18,217 nt of DNA from JAFRXK01 sp045603305. GTDB lineage: Bacteria > Bacillota > Clostridia > Lachnospirales > Lachnospiraceae. The DNA is taken from positions 1 to 18,217 of the forward strand of contig JAZULV010000117.1 of the NCBI GenBank assembly GCA_045603305.1, read 5' to 3'. A model generated the notes under the pieces. That model did no database searches and was not told the DNA's origin. It worked only from the letters and a program-made list of their open reading frames with translations. Positions 1-7,339 of the stretch are shown piece after piece (position 1 is the stretch's first letter; the number at the start of each line of letters is the position of its first letter). A program made the translations under genes and the position numbers.

Positions 1-1
1 A

Positions 2-310
2 AAGGAGTTATTTATTGAGACAGACGAAGAACATCCTTCTTTCCCTACTGATGGTAAATATATCTACTTTGACAATCTGAGGTCCATATATAATGATGAA
101 GAACCGAGTAAAAGTGAATATGATAAACATAAAATAGAGGTCTATGATATAAATAATAATCATATTGATACGATAGATATGGCGGGGAAGGAGTCAACTG
201 TAATTGTCGGTGATGAATATTATATGTTTTATTCGGATTCGAATGGTGAATATGTAATGGATAAAAGCCAGATAGGTACAGGTGTGCATGAATGGATGGA
301 AATTGAATAA
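2..310 (+). CDS. 3' end of an unrecognised protein (partial)
   Basis: An open frame enters from the left edge and stops with TAA at 308-310, giving the last 102 residues of a protein whose start lies outside the window. The fragment is acidic and rich in Tyr, Asp and Asn, with alternating hydrophobic and polar residues (for example KYIYFDNL, KIEVYDINN, EYYMFYSDSNG). This pattern suggests beta strands, as in the last blade of a propeller-like extracytoplasmic protein. I do not recognise a family and assign no function. No clear terminator lies between its stop and the ileS leader promoter, which starts 16 bases later. The reading frame is reasonably sure because the composition is protein-like and no competing frame is open across the segment. 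Confidence 0.6.
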   Translation, partial: KELFIETDEEHPSFPTDGKYIYFDNLRSIYNDEEPSKSEYDKHKIEVYDINNNHIDTIDMAGKESTVIVGDEYYMFYSDSNGEYVMDKSQIGTGVHEWMEIE

Positions 311-326
311 ATTTTAGTCCCATAGC

Positions 327-356
327 TTGACATTTATAAAAAAACATGCTTATAAT
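327..356 (+). promoter_or_regulatory. Sigma-A promoter of the ileS T-box leader
   Basis: A perfect TTGACA (327-332) and a perfect TATAAT (351-356) are separated by 18 bp. The expected transcription start is near 362-364, just ahead of the T-box leader. Both boxes match the consensus exactly. Confidence 0.9.
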
Positions 357-362
357 AGCATT

Positions 363-620
363 AATTAATATTTTACATAAAAACGTTGACGGAGACAGTA
401 GGAATCTTTGAAGTTTTGCAGAGAGCCGGGGCATGGTGGAATCCCGGTATTAGTAGAAGATATCTGAATATCACTCCTGAGTTGCAGACTGAAGCAGTAC
501 GCTGTGTAGGTCCCGCCGGTCTTCTACCGTTAAAAAGAACGCATATCTCTTCGGACGTATGATGAAATAGGTGGTATAACGAACTTTTGCCTTCGTCCTA
601 TTTTGGACGAAGGTTTTTTT
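363..620 (+). promoter_or_regulatory. T-box riboswitch (isoleucine specific)
   Basis: This leader senses uncharged tRNA-Ile and controls read-through into ileS. The base of stem I is GGAG (391-394) pairing with CTCC (474-477), with an inner helix ATCTT (404-408)/AAGAT (457-461). The specifier-loop strand reads TGAATATCA, which places an AUC (Ile) specifier at 470-472 followed by the usual purine. The T-box appears as AGGTGGTATAACG (569-581). Its TGGT bulge (572-575) is complementary to an ACCA tRNA end, as expected for tRNA-Ile with discriminator A. GGACG (553-557) can pair with CGTCC (594-598), which would compete with the terminator hairpin. The codon match to the downstream ileS gene makes this assignment firm. 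It is unusual that the leader ends about 360 bases before the ileS start codon. Confidence 0.9.
590..620 (+). terminator. T-box regulated intrinsic terminator
   Basis: CCTTCGTCC (590-598) pairs perfectly with GGACGAAGG (605-613) around a 6-nt loop and is followed by seven T residues (614-620). It lies just 3' of the T-box motif, where the regulated attenuator of a T-box leader is expected. Confidence 0.92.
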
Positions 621-636
621 GCAATAAAGACTTATT

Positions 637-747
637 ATTACAAAATACACGCTATACCACAGCAATCAGTTAAGAATTACAAAACACACGCTATACCACA
701 GCAATCAGTTAAGAATTACAAAAATACACGCTTTGCCACAACAATCC
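637..747 (+). repeat. 39-bp tandem repeat, about 2.8 copies
   Basis: Copy 1 (637-675) and copy 2 (676-714) are both 39 bp and differ at one base. A third, diverged copy starts at 715 and fades near 747; it has one extra A and several substitutions. Each unit begins ATTACAAAA and contains CACGCTATACCAC, then CAGTTAAGA. The copies are directly abutted with no spacers, so this is not a CRISPR array. A small hairpin, CGGTTA (749-754)/TAACCG (758-763), follows. The repeats lie between the T-box terminator and ileS. Confidence 0.85.
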
Positions 748-846
748 GCGGTTAGCGTAACCGGTGTAAACCCCTGTAGAAACTTTGTTTTATATAGAGG
801 TTTTACATCAAAATAAACTATATTTATTAATCATCTACGTTTATTA

Positions 847-933
847 AATTGTATGAATATTTTTATTCTTAGGAAGCGACTTGTAGGCGCAAGCCGGAGC
901 GGAGCTTACGAGAATAAAAATATTCATACAATT
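847..933. repeat. Long inverted repeat with structured GC-rich loop
   Basis: The arms 847-869 and 911-933 are perfect 23-bp reverse complements and are almost all A/T. The 41-bp centre is much richer in G and C and can fold further: AAGC (874-877) pairs with GCTT (904-907), and CTTG (880-883) pairs with CAAG (890-893). No T-run follows either arm, so it is not a standard terminator. The look is that of a small palindromic mobile repeat of the REP or MITE kind, but I see only one copy here. It ends 48 bases before the ileS start codon, so it would be transcribed in the ileS 5' leader. Confidence 0.8.
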
Positions 934-969
934 CCAAAAAACTAAATGAATACTAAAAACATTTTATTT

Positions 970-975
970 GGAGGT
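970..975 (+). promoter_or_regulatory. ileS ribosome-binding site (decides the start)
   Basis: GGAGGT lies 6 bases before the ATG at 982. An in-frame ATG at 946 has no comparable site and would place this ribosome-binding site inside the coding region, so 982 is preferred. Confidence 0.85.
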
Positions 976-981
976 AAAAAG

Positions 982-3900
982 ATGTATAACAAAGTTTCTA
1001 CAGACATGAATTTTGTTGAGAGAGAGAAGAAGGTTGAGCAGTTCTGGGCTGAGAACCGTATTTTTGAAAAGAGTATCGAAAGCCGCAAGGAAGGTGAGAC
1101 ATACACATTTTATGATGGCCCGCCTACAGCTAACGGTAAGCCACATATCGGCCACGTGCTTACCCGTGTAATCAAGGATATGATTCCTCGTTACCGTACA
1201 ATGAAGGGATACATGGTTCCGAGAAAGGCCGGCTGGGATACCCACGGACTTCCTGTTGAGCTTGAAGTTGAAAAGATGCTTGGTCTTGACGGTAAGGAGC
1301 AGATTGAGGAATATGGTCTTGAGCCTTTCCTTGGACACTGTAAGGAGAGTGTATGGAAGTATAAGGGTATGTGGGAGGATTTCTCATCAACCGTTGGTTT
1401 CTGGGCAGACATGGAGAATCCTTATGTAACATATCACAATGATTTCATCGAGTCAGAGTGGTGGGCATTGAAGGAAATCTGGAACAAGGGCTTACTTTAC
1501 AAGGGCTTTAAGATTGTACCTTACTGTCCTCGTTGCGGTACTCCGCTTTCATCTCACGAGGTTGCACAGGGTTATAAGAATGTAAAAGAACGTTCTGCAG
1601 TTGTCAGATTTAAGCTGGTAAATGAAGATGCATATTTCCTTGCATGGACAACAACACCTTGGACACTTCCATCAAACGTGGCTCTTTGTGTAAATCCGGA
1701 TGAGACATACTGTAAGGTTAAGGCAGCTGACGGTAATGTATATTACATGGCAGAGGCTTTACTTGAGAAGGTGCTTAAGGGTCTTGGTTCAGAGGAGACA
1801 CCGGCATATGAAGTGTTAGAGAAGTATGCAGGAAAAGACCTTGAATATAAAGAATATGTACCGCTTTATGACTGTGCTAAGGTTGTTGCTGATAAGCAGC
1901 ACAAGAAGGGACATTTTATCACCTGTGATAATTATGTAACTATGTCAGACGGTACAGGTATCGTTCACATTGCACCTGCATTTGGTGAGGACGATGCTAA
2001 GGTAGGAAGAAACTACGACCTTCCGTTTGTTCAGTTCGTAGATGGTAAGGGTGACATGACAGAGGAGACACCATTTGCCGGCCTCTTTGTTAAGAAGGCT
2101 GACCCTGAGGTTTTAAAGGACCTTGACGCAAGAGGACTTCTTTTCGATGCACCTAAGTTTGAGCATGACTATCCATTCTGCTGGAGATGTGATACTCCGC
2201 TTATTTACTATGCACGTGAGTCATGGTTTATCAAGATGACAGCGGTTAAGGAAGACTTAATCAGAAATAACAATACAATCAACTGGATTCCTGAGAGCAT
2301 TGGTAAGGGACGTTTCGGCGACTGGCTTACAAATGTACAGGACTGGGGCGTAAGCCGTAACCGTTACTGGGGTACTCCGCTCAACATCTGGGAGTGTGAG
2401 TGCGGATGCCGTCATTCAATCGGAAGCATTGCAGAGCTTAAGGAAATGAGCCCTAACTGCCCTGAGGATATCGAGCTTCACCGTCCATTCATCGACGCAG
2501 TTACAATTACATGTCCTGACTGTGGAAAGCAGATGAAGAGAGTACCGGAGGTAATTGACTGCTGGTTCGACTCAGGAGCTATGCCATTTGCACAGCACCA
2601 TTATCCATTTGAGAATAAGGATCTCTTTGAGCAGCAGTTCCCTGCAGACTTTATTTCAGAGGCTGTAGACCAGACAAGAGGATGGTTCTATTCATTACTT
2701 GCTGAGTCAACACTCCTTTTCAATAAGGCTCCGTACAAGAACGTAATCGTACTCGGTCACGTTCAGGATGAGAACGGACAGAAGATGAGTAAGTCTAAGG
2801 GCAATGCGGTTGACCCATTTGATGCATTAGAAAAGCATGGTGCTGACGCAATCAGATGGTACTTCTACATCAACAGTGCACCTTGGCTTCCAAACCGTTT
2901 CCACGACAAGGCAGTAACAGAAGGCCAGAGAAAGTTCATGGGTACTTTATGGAATACTTACGCATTTTTTGTGCTTTATGCGAATATAGATGAATTTGAC
3001 GCTACAAAGTATACTTTAGAATATGATAAGCTCCCTGTTATGGATAAGTGGGCATTAAGCAAGCTTAATTCACTTATTAAGACAGTGGATGACAACCTTG
3101 CAAATTACAGAATACCGGAAGCTGCAAGAGCACTTCAGGAGTTTGTTGATGATTTAAGTAACTGGTATGTAAGAAGAAGCCGTGAGCGTTTCTGGGCTAA
3201 GGGCATGGAGCAGGATAAGATTAATGCTTACATGACACTTTACACAGCTCTTGTAACAGTTGCAAAGGTTGCTGCACCGATGATTCCATTTATGACAGAG
3301 GATATCTACAGAAACCTTGTATGCAGTATTGACAAGAGTGCCCCGGAGAGTGTACATCTTTGTGATTACCCTGTAGCAGATGAGTCACAGATTGATACTG
3401 AGCTTGAGAAGAACATGGAAGAGGTTCTTGACATTGTAGTAATGGGCCGTGCCTGCCGTAACGCAGCGAATATCAAGAACAGACAGCCAATCGGCAAGAT
3501 GTTTGTAAAGGCTCCTGCACTTTCAGAGTTCTATGCAGAGATTATTGAAGAAGAGCTCAATGTTAAGACTGTAGAATTTACAGATGACGTAGAGAATTTT
3601 GTATCTTACAGCTTCAAGCCACAGATGCGTACAGTAGGTCCTAAGTACGGCAAGCTCCTTGGTAAGATTAAGGTGGCTCTTGCTGAGCTTAACGGTACAG
3701 CGGCTATGAATGAACTTAAGGCTAACGGCGAGCTTGTATTAGATATTGACGGCGAGAAAGTTTCACTCTTAGAGGAAGATTTACTTATCGATTCAGCACA
3801 GGTTGAAGGATATATATCAGAATCCTATAAAGAGGTAACAGTTGTACTTGATACAAACCTCACTCCTGAGCTTATTGACGAGGGATTTGTGCGTGAAATC

Positions 3901-4128
3901 ATCAGCAAGATTCAGACAATGAGAAAAGAAGCCGGCTTCGAGGTTATGGATCATATATCAATTGGTTACACCGGAAGCGACAAAATCAACGAGGTTTTTG
4001 GTAAATATACCGAAGAAATTAAATCAGAAGTTTTAGCTGATGATGTTTCTGCCGATATTGCAGAAGGTTACAAAAAAGAGTGGAATATTAATGGGGAAAA
4101 GGCTATAATGAGTGTGACAAAAAAATAG
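982..4128 (+). CDS. ileS: Isoleucyl-tRNA synthetase, type 2
   Basis: This cytoplasmic class I enzyme joins isoleucine to tRNA-Ile using ATP. The protein has 1048 residues from the ATG at 982, which has GGAGGT six bases upstream. The HIGH motif is at residues 55-58 within GKPHIGHVL, and KMSKS is at 601-605. The CP1 editing domain shows the threonine-rich TTTPWTLPSN peptide at 223-232. Cys pairs in CPRCG, CWRCD and CPDCG lie in the connective regions. The length, and a long C-terminal anticodon-binding region without a final zinc finger, fit the eukaryote-like type 2 enzymes (IleS2), a class known for low mupirocin sensitivity. The AUC T-box leader upstream supports the assignment independently. 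glgP follows after an 89-bp gap. All key motifs look intact. Confidence 0.97.
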   Translation: MYNKVSTDMNFVEREKKVEQFWAENRIFEKSIESRKEGETYTFYDGPPTANGKPHIGHVLTRVIKDMIPRYRTMKGYMVPRKAGWDTHGLPVELEVEKMLGLDGKEQIEEYGLEPFLGHCKESVWKYKGMWEDFSSTVGFWADMENPYVTYHNDFIESEWWALKEIWNKGLLYKGFKIVPYCPRCGTPLSSHEVAQGYKNVKERSAVVRFKLVNEDAYFLAWTTTPWTLPSNVALCVNPDETYCKVKAADGNVYYMAEALLEKVLKGLGSEETPAYEVLEKYAGKDLEYKEYVPLYDCAKVVADKQHKKGHFITCDNYVTMSDGTGIVHIAPAFGEDDAKVGRNYDLPFVQFVDGKGDMTEETPFAGLFVKKADPEVLKDLDARGLLFDAPKFEHDYPFCWRCDTPLIYYARESWFIKMTAVKEDLIRNNNTINWIPESIGKGRFGDWLTNVQDWGVSRNRYWGTPLNIWECECGCRHSIGSIAELKEMSPNCPEDIELHRPFIDAVTITCPDCGKQMKRVPEVIDCWFDSGAMPFAQHHYPFENKDLFEQQFPADFISEAVDQTRGWFYSLLAESTLLFNKAPYKNVIVLGHVQDENGQKMSKSKGNAVDPFDALEKHGADAIRWYFYINSAPWLPNRFHDKAVTEGQRKFMGTLWNTYAFFVLYANIDEFDATKYTLEYDKLPVMDKWALSKLNSLIKTVDDNLANYRIPEAARALQEFVDDLSNWYVRRSRERFWAKGMEQDKINAYMTLYTALVTVAKVAAPMIPFMTEDIYRNLVCSIDKSAPESVHLCDYPVADESQIDTELEKNMEEVLDIVVMGRACRNAANIKNRQPIGKMFVKAPALSEFYAEIIEEELNVKTVEFTDDVENFVSYSFKPQMRTVGPKYGKLLGKIKVALAELNGTAAMNELKANGELVLDIDGEKVSLLEEDLLIDSAQVEGYISESYKEVTVVLDTNLTPELIDEGFVREIISKIQTMRKEAGFEVMDHISIGYTGSDKINEVFGKYTEEIKSEVLADDVSADIAEGYKKEWNINGEKAIMSVTKK

Positions 4129-4141
4129 GCTAGTTATTTAC

Positions 4142-4171
4142 TTGGTGTCAAGAGGTTACTTTTGGCACCAA
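4142..4171 (+). terminator. Weak hairpin after ileS
   Basis: TTGGTGTCAA (4142-4151) pairs with TTGGCACCAA (4162-4171) with one G-T wobble and a 10-nt loop. No T-run follows (AATTATGAA), so it may be an inefficient terminator or only a processing hairpin. I found no convincing promoter for glgP between it and the glgP start, so partial read-through from ileS is possible. Confidence 0.35.
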
Positions 4172-4217
4172 AATTATGAAACTATAGTTATGTTACAATT
4201 CTAACAGGAGGAGAAAA

Positions 4218-6677
4218 ATGGATAAGGGCTTTGATAAGGAAGTTTTTAAACAGCAGATTAATGAGAATGTAAAGATGCTCTTTAGAAGAACTATTGATTC
4301 TGCAACTGAAAAGCAGGTATTCCAGGCGGTGGCATATACCATTAAGGATATTATTATTGACCAGTGGATTGCAACTCATAAGGTATATGAACAGCAGGAT
4401 GTAAAAACGGTTTATTATCTGTCCATGGAATTCTTAATGGGTCGTGCCCTTGGTAATAACATTATCAATGTTATGGCTCAGAAGGAGATTAAGGAAGCCT
4501 TAGATGAGCTTGGCTTCGATTTGAATGCTATAGAAGACCAGGAAAGAGATTACGCTCTTGGAAACGGCGGACTTGGACGTCTTGCAGCATGTTTCCTCGA
4601 TTCTCTTGCAACTTTAGGTTATCCGGCATATGGCTGCGGTATCAGATATAAGTATGGTATGTTCAAGCAGGAGATTAGAGATGGTTTCCAGTATGAAGTA
4701 CCGGATGACTGGTTAAAGGATGGCAACCCATTTGAAATACGCAGAGAAGAATATGCCTGCGAGGTTAAGTTTGGTGGATATGTAAAGTCTGAGATGGACG
4801 CAAACGGAAGATACCATTTCACCCAGGAAGGACACCAGTCAGTACGTGCAGTACCATACGATTTACCAATCGTAGGTTATGGAAACAACGTGGTAAATAC
4901 ACTTCGTATCTGGGATGCTGAACCAATCGTTAAGTTTAATTTAGATTCCTTCGATAAGGGCGATTACCGCATGGCGGTAGAGCAGGAGAATCTTGCAAAG
5001 AATATCGTTGAGGTATTATATCCAAACGATAACCACTATGCAGGTAAGGAGTTAAGACTTAAGCAGCAGTATTTCTTTATCTCAGCAAGCGTACAGCAGG
5101 CTGTTAAGAAGTACAAGGAAGCACATAATGGTGATGTAAGAAAGCTTTACGAGAAGGTATGCTTCCAGCTTAACGATACCCACCCAACAGTTGCGGTTCC
5201 TGAGCTTATGCGTATTCTTATTGATGAAGAGAAGCTTGAGTGGGATGAGGCGTGGGACATCGTAACAAAGACCTGTGCATACACTAACCATACAATCATG
5301 TCAGAGGCTCTTGAGAAGTGGCCTATAGAGTTATTCTCCAGACTTCTTCCAAGAATCTATCAGATTGTAGAGGAAATCAACAGAAGATTTGTTAAGCAGA
5401 TTCAGGATAAGTATCCGGGCGATTACGAAAAGGTAAGAAAGATGGCTATCGTATTTGATGGTCAGGTTAAGATGGCGCATCTTGCTATCGCAGGAAGCTT
5501 TTCAGTAAATGGTGTTGCAAGACTTCACACTGAAATCTTAAAGAATCAGGAGCTTAAGGACTTCTACCAGATGATGCCTGAGAAGTTCAACAACAAGACA
5601 AATGGTATTACCCAGAGAAGATTCCTTCTTCATGGTAATCCTCTTCTTGCAAGCTGGGTTACAGACAAGATTGGTAATGAATGGATTACAGACCTTCCAC
5701 ATATTAAGAAGCTTGCTGTATACGCAGATGATGAGAAGTGCCAGCATGAGTTTATGAACATCAAGTACCAGAATAAGCTGAGACTTGCTAAGTATATCAA
5801 GGAGAACAACGGCATCGACGTAGACCCACGTTCTATCTTTGACGTGCAGGTAAAGAGACTTCATGAGTATAAGAGACAGTTACTTAACATTCTTCATGTA
5901 ATGTATCTTTACAATGAGTTAAAGGATCATCCGGATATGGATATGTATCCAAGAACATTTATCTTTGGTGCAAAGGCAGCGGCTGGTTATAAAAACGCTA
6001 AGCTTACAATCAAGCTTATCAACGCTGTGGCTGATGTTATAAATAATGATAAGTCTATCAACGGAAAGATTAAGGTAGTATTTATTGAGGATTACCGAGT
6101 ATCTAACGCTGAGTGGATTTTCGCGGCAGCAGATGTCAGCGAGCAGATTTCTACAGCAAGTAAGGAAGCATCAGGTACAGGTAACATGAAGTTTATGCTT
6201 AACGGTGCTCTTACCCTTGGTACAATGGACGGTGCTAACGTTGAAATTGTTGAAGAAGTAGGCGAGGAGAATGCATTTATCTTTGGTCTTTCTTCAGACG
6301 AGGTTATCCGCTACGAGAACGAAGGCGGTTACAATCCTATGGAAATCTTCAATACCGACCAGGATATCAGAAGAGTGCTTATGCAGCTTATCAATGGTTA
6401 CTTCTATCCTGAAAATCCTGAGCTTTTCAGAGATTTGTATGACTCACTCTTAAATACAAACTGCACAAGCAGAGCAGATACCTACTTTATTCTTAAGGAC
6501 TTCCGTTCATATGCCGAGGCTCAGAAGAAGGTTGAGGCTTATTACCGTGACGAAAGAGCATGGGCTAAGTCAGCAATACTCAATGTAGCCTGCTCAGGTA
6601 AGTTTACATCTGACAGAACTATTGAGCAGTATGTAGAGGATATCTGGCATTTGGATAAGGTGACAGTTGAGTTATAA
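4218..6677 (+). CDS. glgP: Glycogen/maltodextrin phosphorylase (GT35)
   Basis: This cytoplasmic enzyme releases glucose-1-phosphate from the non-reducing ends of glycogen or maltodextrins using phosphate and pyridoxal phosphate (PLP). The protein has 819 residues, the usual bacterial GlgP/MalP length. YYLSMEFLMGR is at about 66-76 and GNGGLGRLAACFLDS at 115-129, both typical of the family. The PLP-binding segment EASGTGNMKFMLNG is intact, with the Schiff-base lysine at residue 658. AGGAGG (4206-4211) supports the ATG at 4218. A strong terminator follows the gene at 6721-6757. Sequence alone does not settle whether glycogen or maltodextrin is preferred. An alpha-amylase lies about 6.8 kb downstream, which fits alpha-glucan use, although it belongs to a different transcription unit. 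Confidence 0.96.
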   Translation: MDKGFDKEVFKQQINENVKMLFRRTIDSATEKQVFQAVAYTIKDIIIDQWIATHKVYEQQDVKTVYYLSMEFLMGRALGNNIINVMAQKEIKEALDELGFDLNAIEDQERDYALGNGGLGRLAACFLDSLATLGYPAYGCGIRYKYGMFKQEIRDGFQYEVPDDWLKDGNPFEIRREEYACEVKFGGYVKSEMDANGRYHFTQEGHQSVRAVPYDLPIVGYGNNVVNTLRIWDAEPIVKFNLDSFDKGDYRMAVEQENLAKNIVEVLYPNDNHYAGKELRLKQQYFFISASVQQAVKKYKEAHNGDVRKLYEKVCFQLNDTHPTVAVPELMRILIDEEKLEWDEAWDIVTKTCAYTNHTIMSEALEKWPIELFSRLLPRIYQIVEEINRRFVKQIQDKYPGDYEKVRKMAIVFDGQVKMAHLAIAGSFSVNGVARLHTEILKNQELKDFYQMMPEKFNNKTNGITQRRFLLHGNPLLASWVTDKIGNEWITDLPHIKKLAVYADDEKCQHEFMNIKYQNKLRLAKYIKENNGIDVDPRSIFDVQVKRLHEYKRQLLNILHVMYLYNELKDHPDMDMYPRTFIFGAKAAAGYKNAKLTIKLINAVADVINNDKSINGKIKVVFIEDYRVSNAEWIFAAADVSEQISTASKEASGTGNMKFMLNGALTLGTMDGANVEIVEEVGEENAFIFGLSSDEVIRYENEGGYNPMEIFNTDQDIRRVLMQLINGYFYPENPELFRDLYDSLLNTNCTSRADTYFILKDFRSYAEAQKKVEAYYRDERAWAKSAILNVACSGKFTSDRTIEQYVEDIWHLDKVTVEL

Positions 6678-6720
6678 TTTGCATGAAAATCATGTATTAA
6701 GTTAATATGCTTATATGAAA

Positions 6721-6757
6721 GGGTTATGTATTACCATTAGTACATAATCCTTTTTTT
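6721..6757 (+). terminator. Intrinsic terminator of glgP
   Basis: GGGTTATGTA (6721-6730) pairs with TACATAATCC (6741-6750) with one G-T wobble around a 10-nt loop, followed by seven T residues (6751-6757). Confidence 0.9.
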
Positions 6758-6767
6758 ATTTTAGGTA

Positions 6768-6796
6768 TTGACAAAAATGCTAAGGTACCTTATAGT
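6768..6796 (+). promoter_or_regulatory. Promoter of the marR-ABC operon
   Basis: A perfect TTGACA (6768-6773) and TATAGT (6791-6796) are separated by exactly 17 bp. The expected start is near 6803, inside the second operator copy. The promoter lies 10 bases past the glgP terminator T-run. Confidence 0.85.
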
Positions 6797-6812
6797 GTAT
6801 ACAGGTACCTTA
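6781..6812. promoter_or_regulatory. Twin palindromic operator, probably for the MarR protein
   Basis: TAAGGTACCTTA (6781-6792) is a perfect 12-bp palindrome that runs into the -10 box. A second copy with the core AGGTACCT (6803-6810) covers the expected transcription start. The two centres are 20 bp apart, about two helical turns, so both would lie on one face of the DNA. MarR dimers commonly repress their own promoter from such sites. That this MarR is the ligand is inference from position. Confidence 0.7.
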
Positions 6813-6847
6813 ATAATTGTTTTGTTATTTGTGAGAGGATGATGTGA

Positions 6848-7339
6848 ATGATACCAGAACAGTATTTAATGAGAAACCTGATGCGTACATGTGCGGCGGC
6901 AAGAAGACCGCATAAGAGTTCTTTTTGTGAGGCCGATAAGGTTGGAAAGCCGCGTAAGGGTTTGGCTGGCGAGCCTGATTTGGGAAAGAGACCACCGAGA
7001 GGTTTTGGACACATTCTTGATTTGTTATCGGTTGATGAAGGGAAGAGTCAGCAGCAGATTGCTGAATGTTTGGGGATTCGTCCACAGTCAGTATCTGAAG
7101 CGATTTCGGCCATGGAGAGCAGAGGATATATACGTAGGGAGACAAGTCCTAGTGACCGCCGTGTTACCTTGATATATCTTACTGAGGAAGGATTGGTAAG
7201 AAGGGCTGAGATTGCCGGTGAGCGTGAGCTTCACGCTAAGAGCTTTTTTGCTGTATTGAGTGATGAGGAGAAGGAAGAGCTTAACAGATTACTTGAGAAG
7301 CTTAATTGTGGATTTGATACAAAAGAGGAGGAAGTATAA
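6848..7339 (+). CDS. MarR-family transcriptional regulator
   Basis: A 163-residue winged-helix DNA-binding protein of the MarR family, expected to act as a dimeric repressor. RGFGHILDLLS leads into the helix-turn-helix (SQQQIAECLGIRPQSVSEAI, about residues 67-86), then ESRGYIRRE and the wing with SPSDRRVTLIYLTEEG. The last part (LSDEEKEELNRLLEKL) would form the dimerisation helix. A basic, Pro/Gly-containing stretch at about 18-52 precedes the DNA-binding core. GAGAGGA (6833-6839) supports the ATG at 6848. The stop codon shares one base with the start of the ABC exporter (TAATG), so the two are translationally coupled. It probably controls itself and the exporter through the twin palindrome. 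The inducer cannot be seen. Confidence 0.92.
   Translation: MIPEQYLMRNLMRTCAAARRPHKSSFCEADKVGKPRKGLAGEPDLGKRPPRGFGHILDLLSVDEGKSQQQIAECLGIRPQSVSEAISAMESRGYIRRETSPSDRRVTLIYLTEEGLVRRAEIAGERELHAKSFFAVLSDEEKEELNRLLEKLNCGFDTKEEEV

Noticed and set aside
637..747. Possible CRISPR array
   Set aside because: The units are directly abutted with no unique spacers and only about 2.8 copies, and no cas gene is nearby.
802..830. Second ileS promoter (TTTACA with TATTAA)
   Set aside because: The 17-bp spacing is right, but the -10 box matches only four of six positions in very AT-rich DNA; too weak to list.
946..981. In-frame upstream ATG that would extend ileS by 12 residues
   Set aside because: The strong GGAGGT at 970-975 sits inside this extension and points to the ATG at 982; there is no ribosome-binding site before 946.
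964..1432. Minus-strand open frames opposite ileS (and similar ones opposite glgP)
   Set aside because: They have no ribosome-binding sites, odd composition and no family resemblance, and lie wholly opposite well-supported genes.
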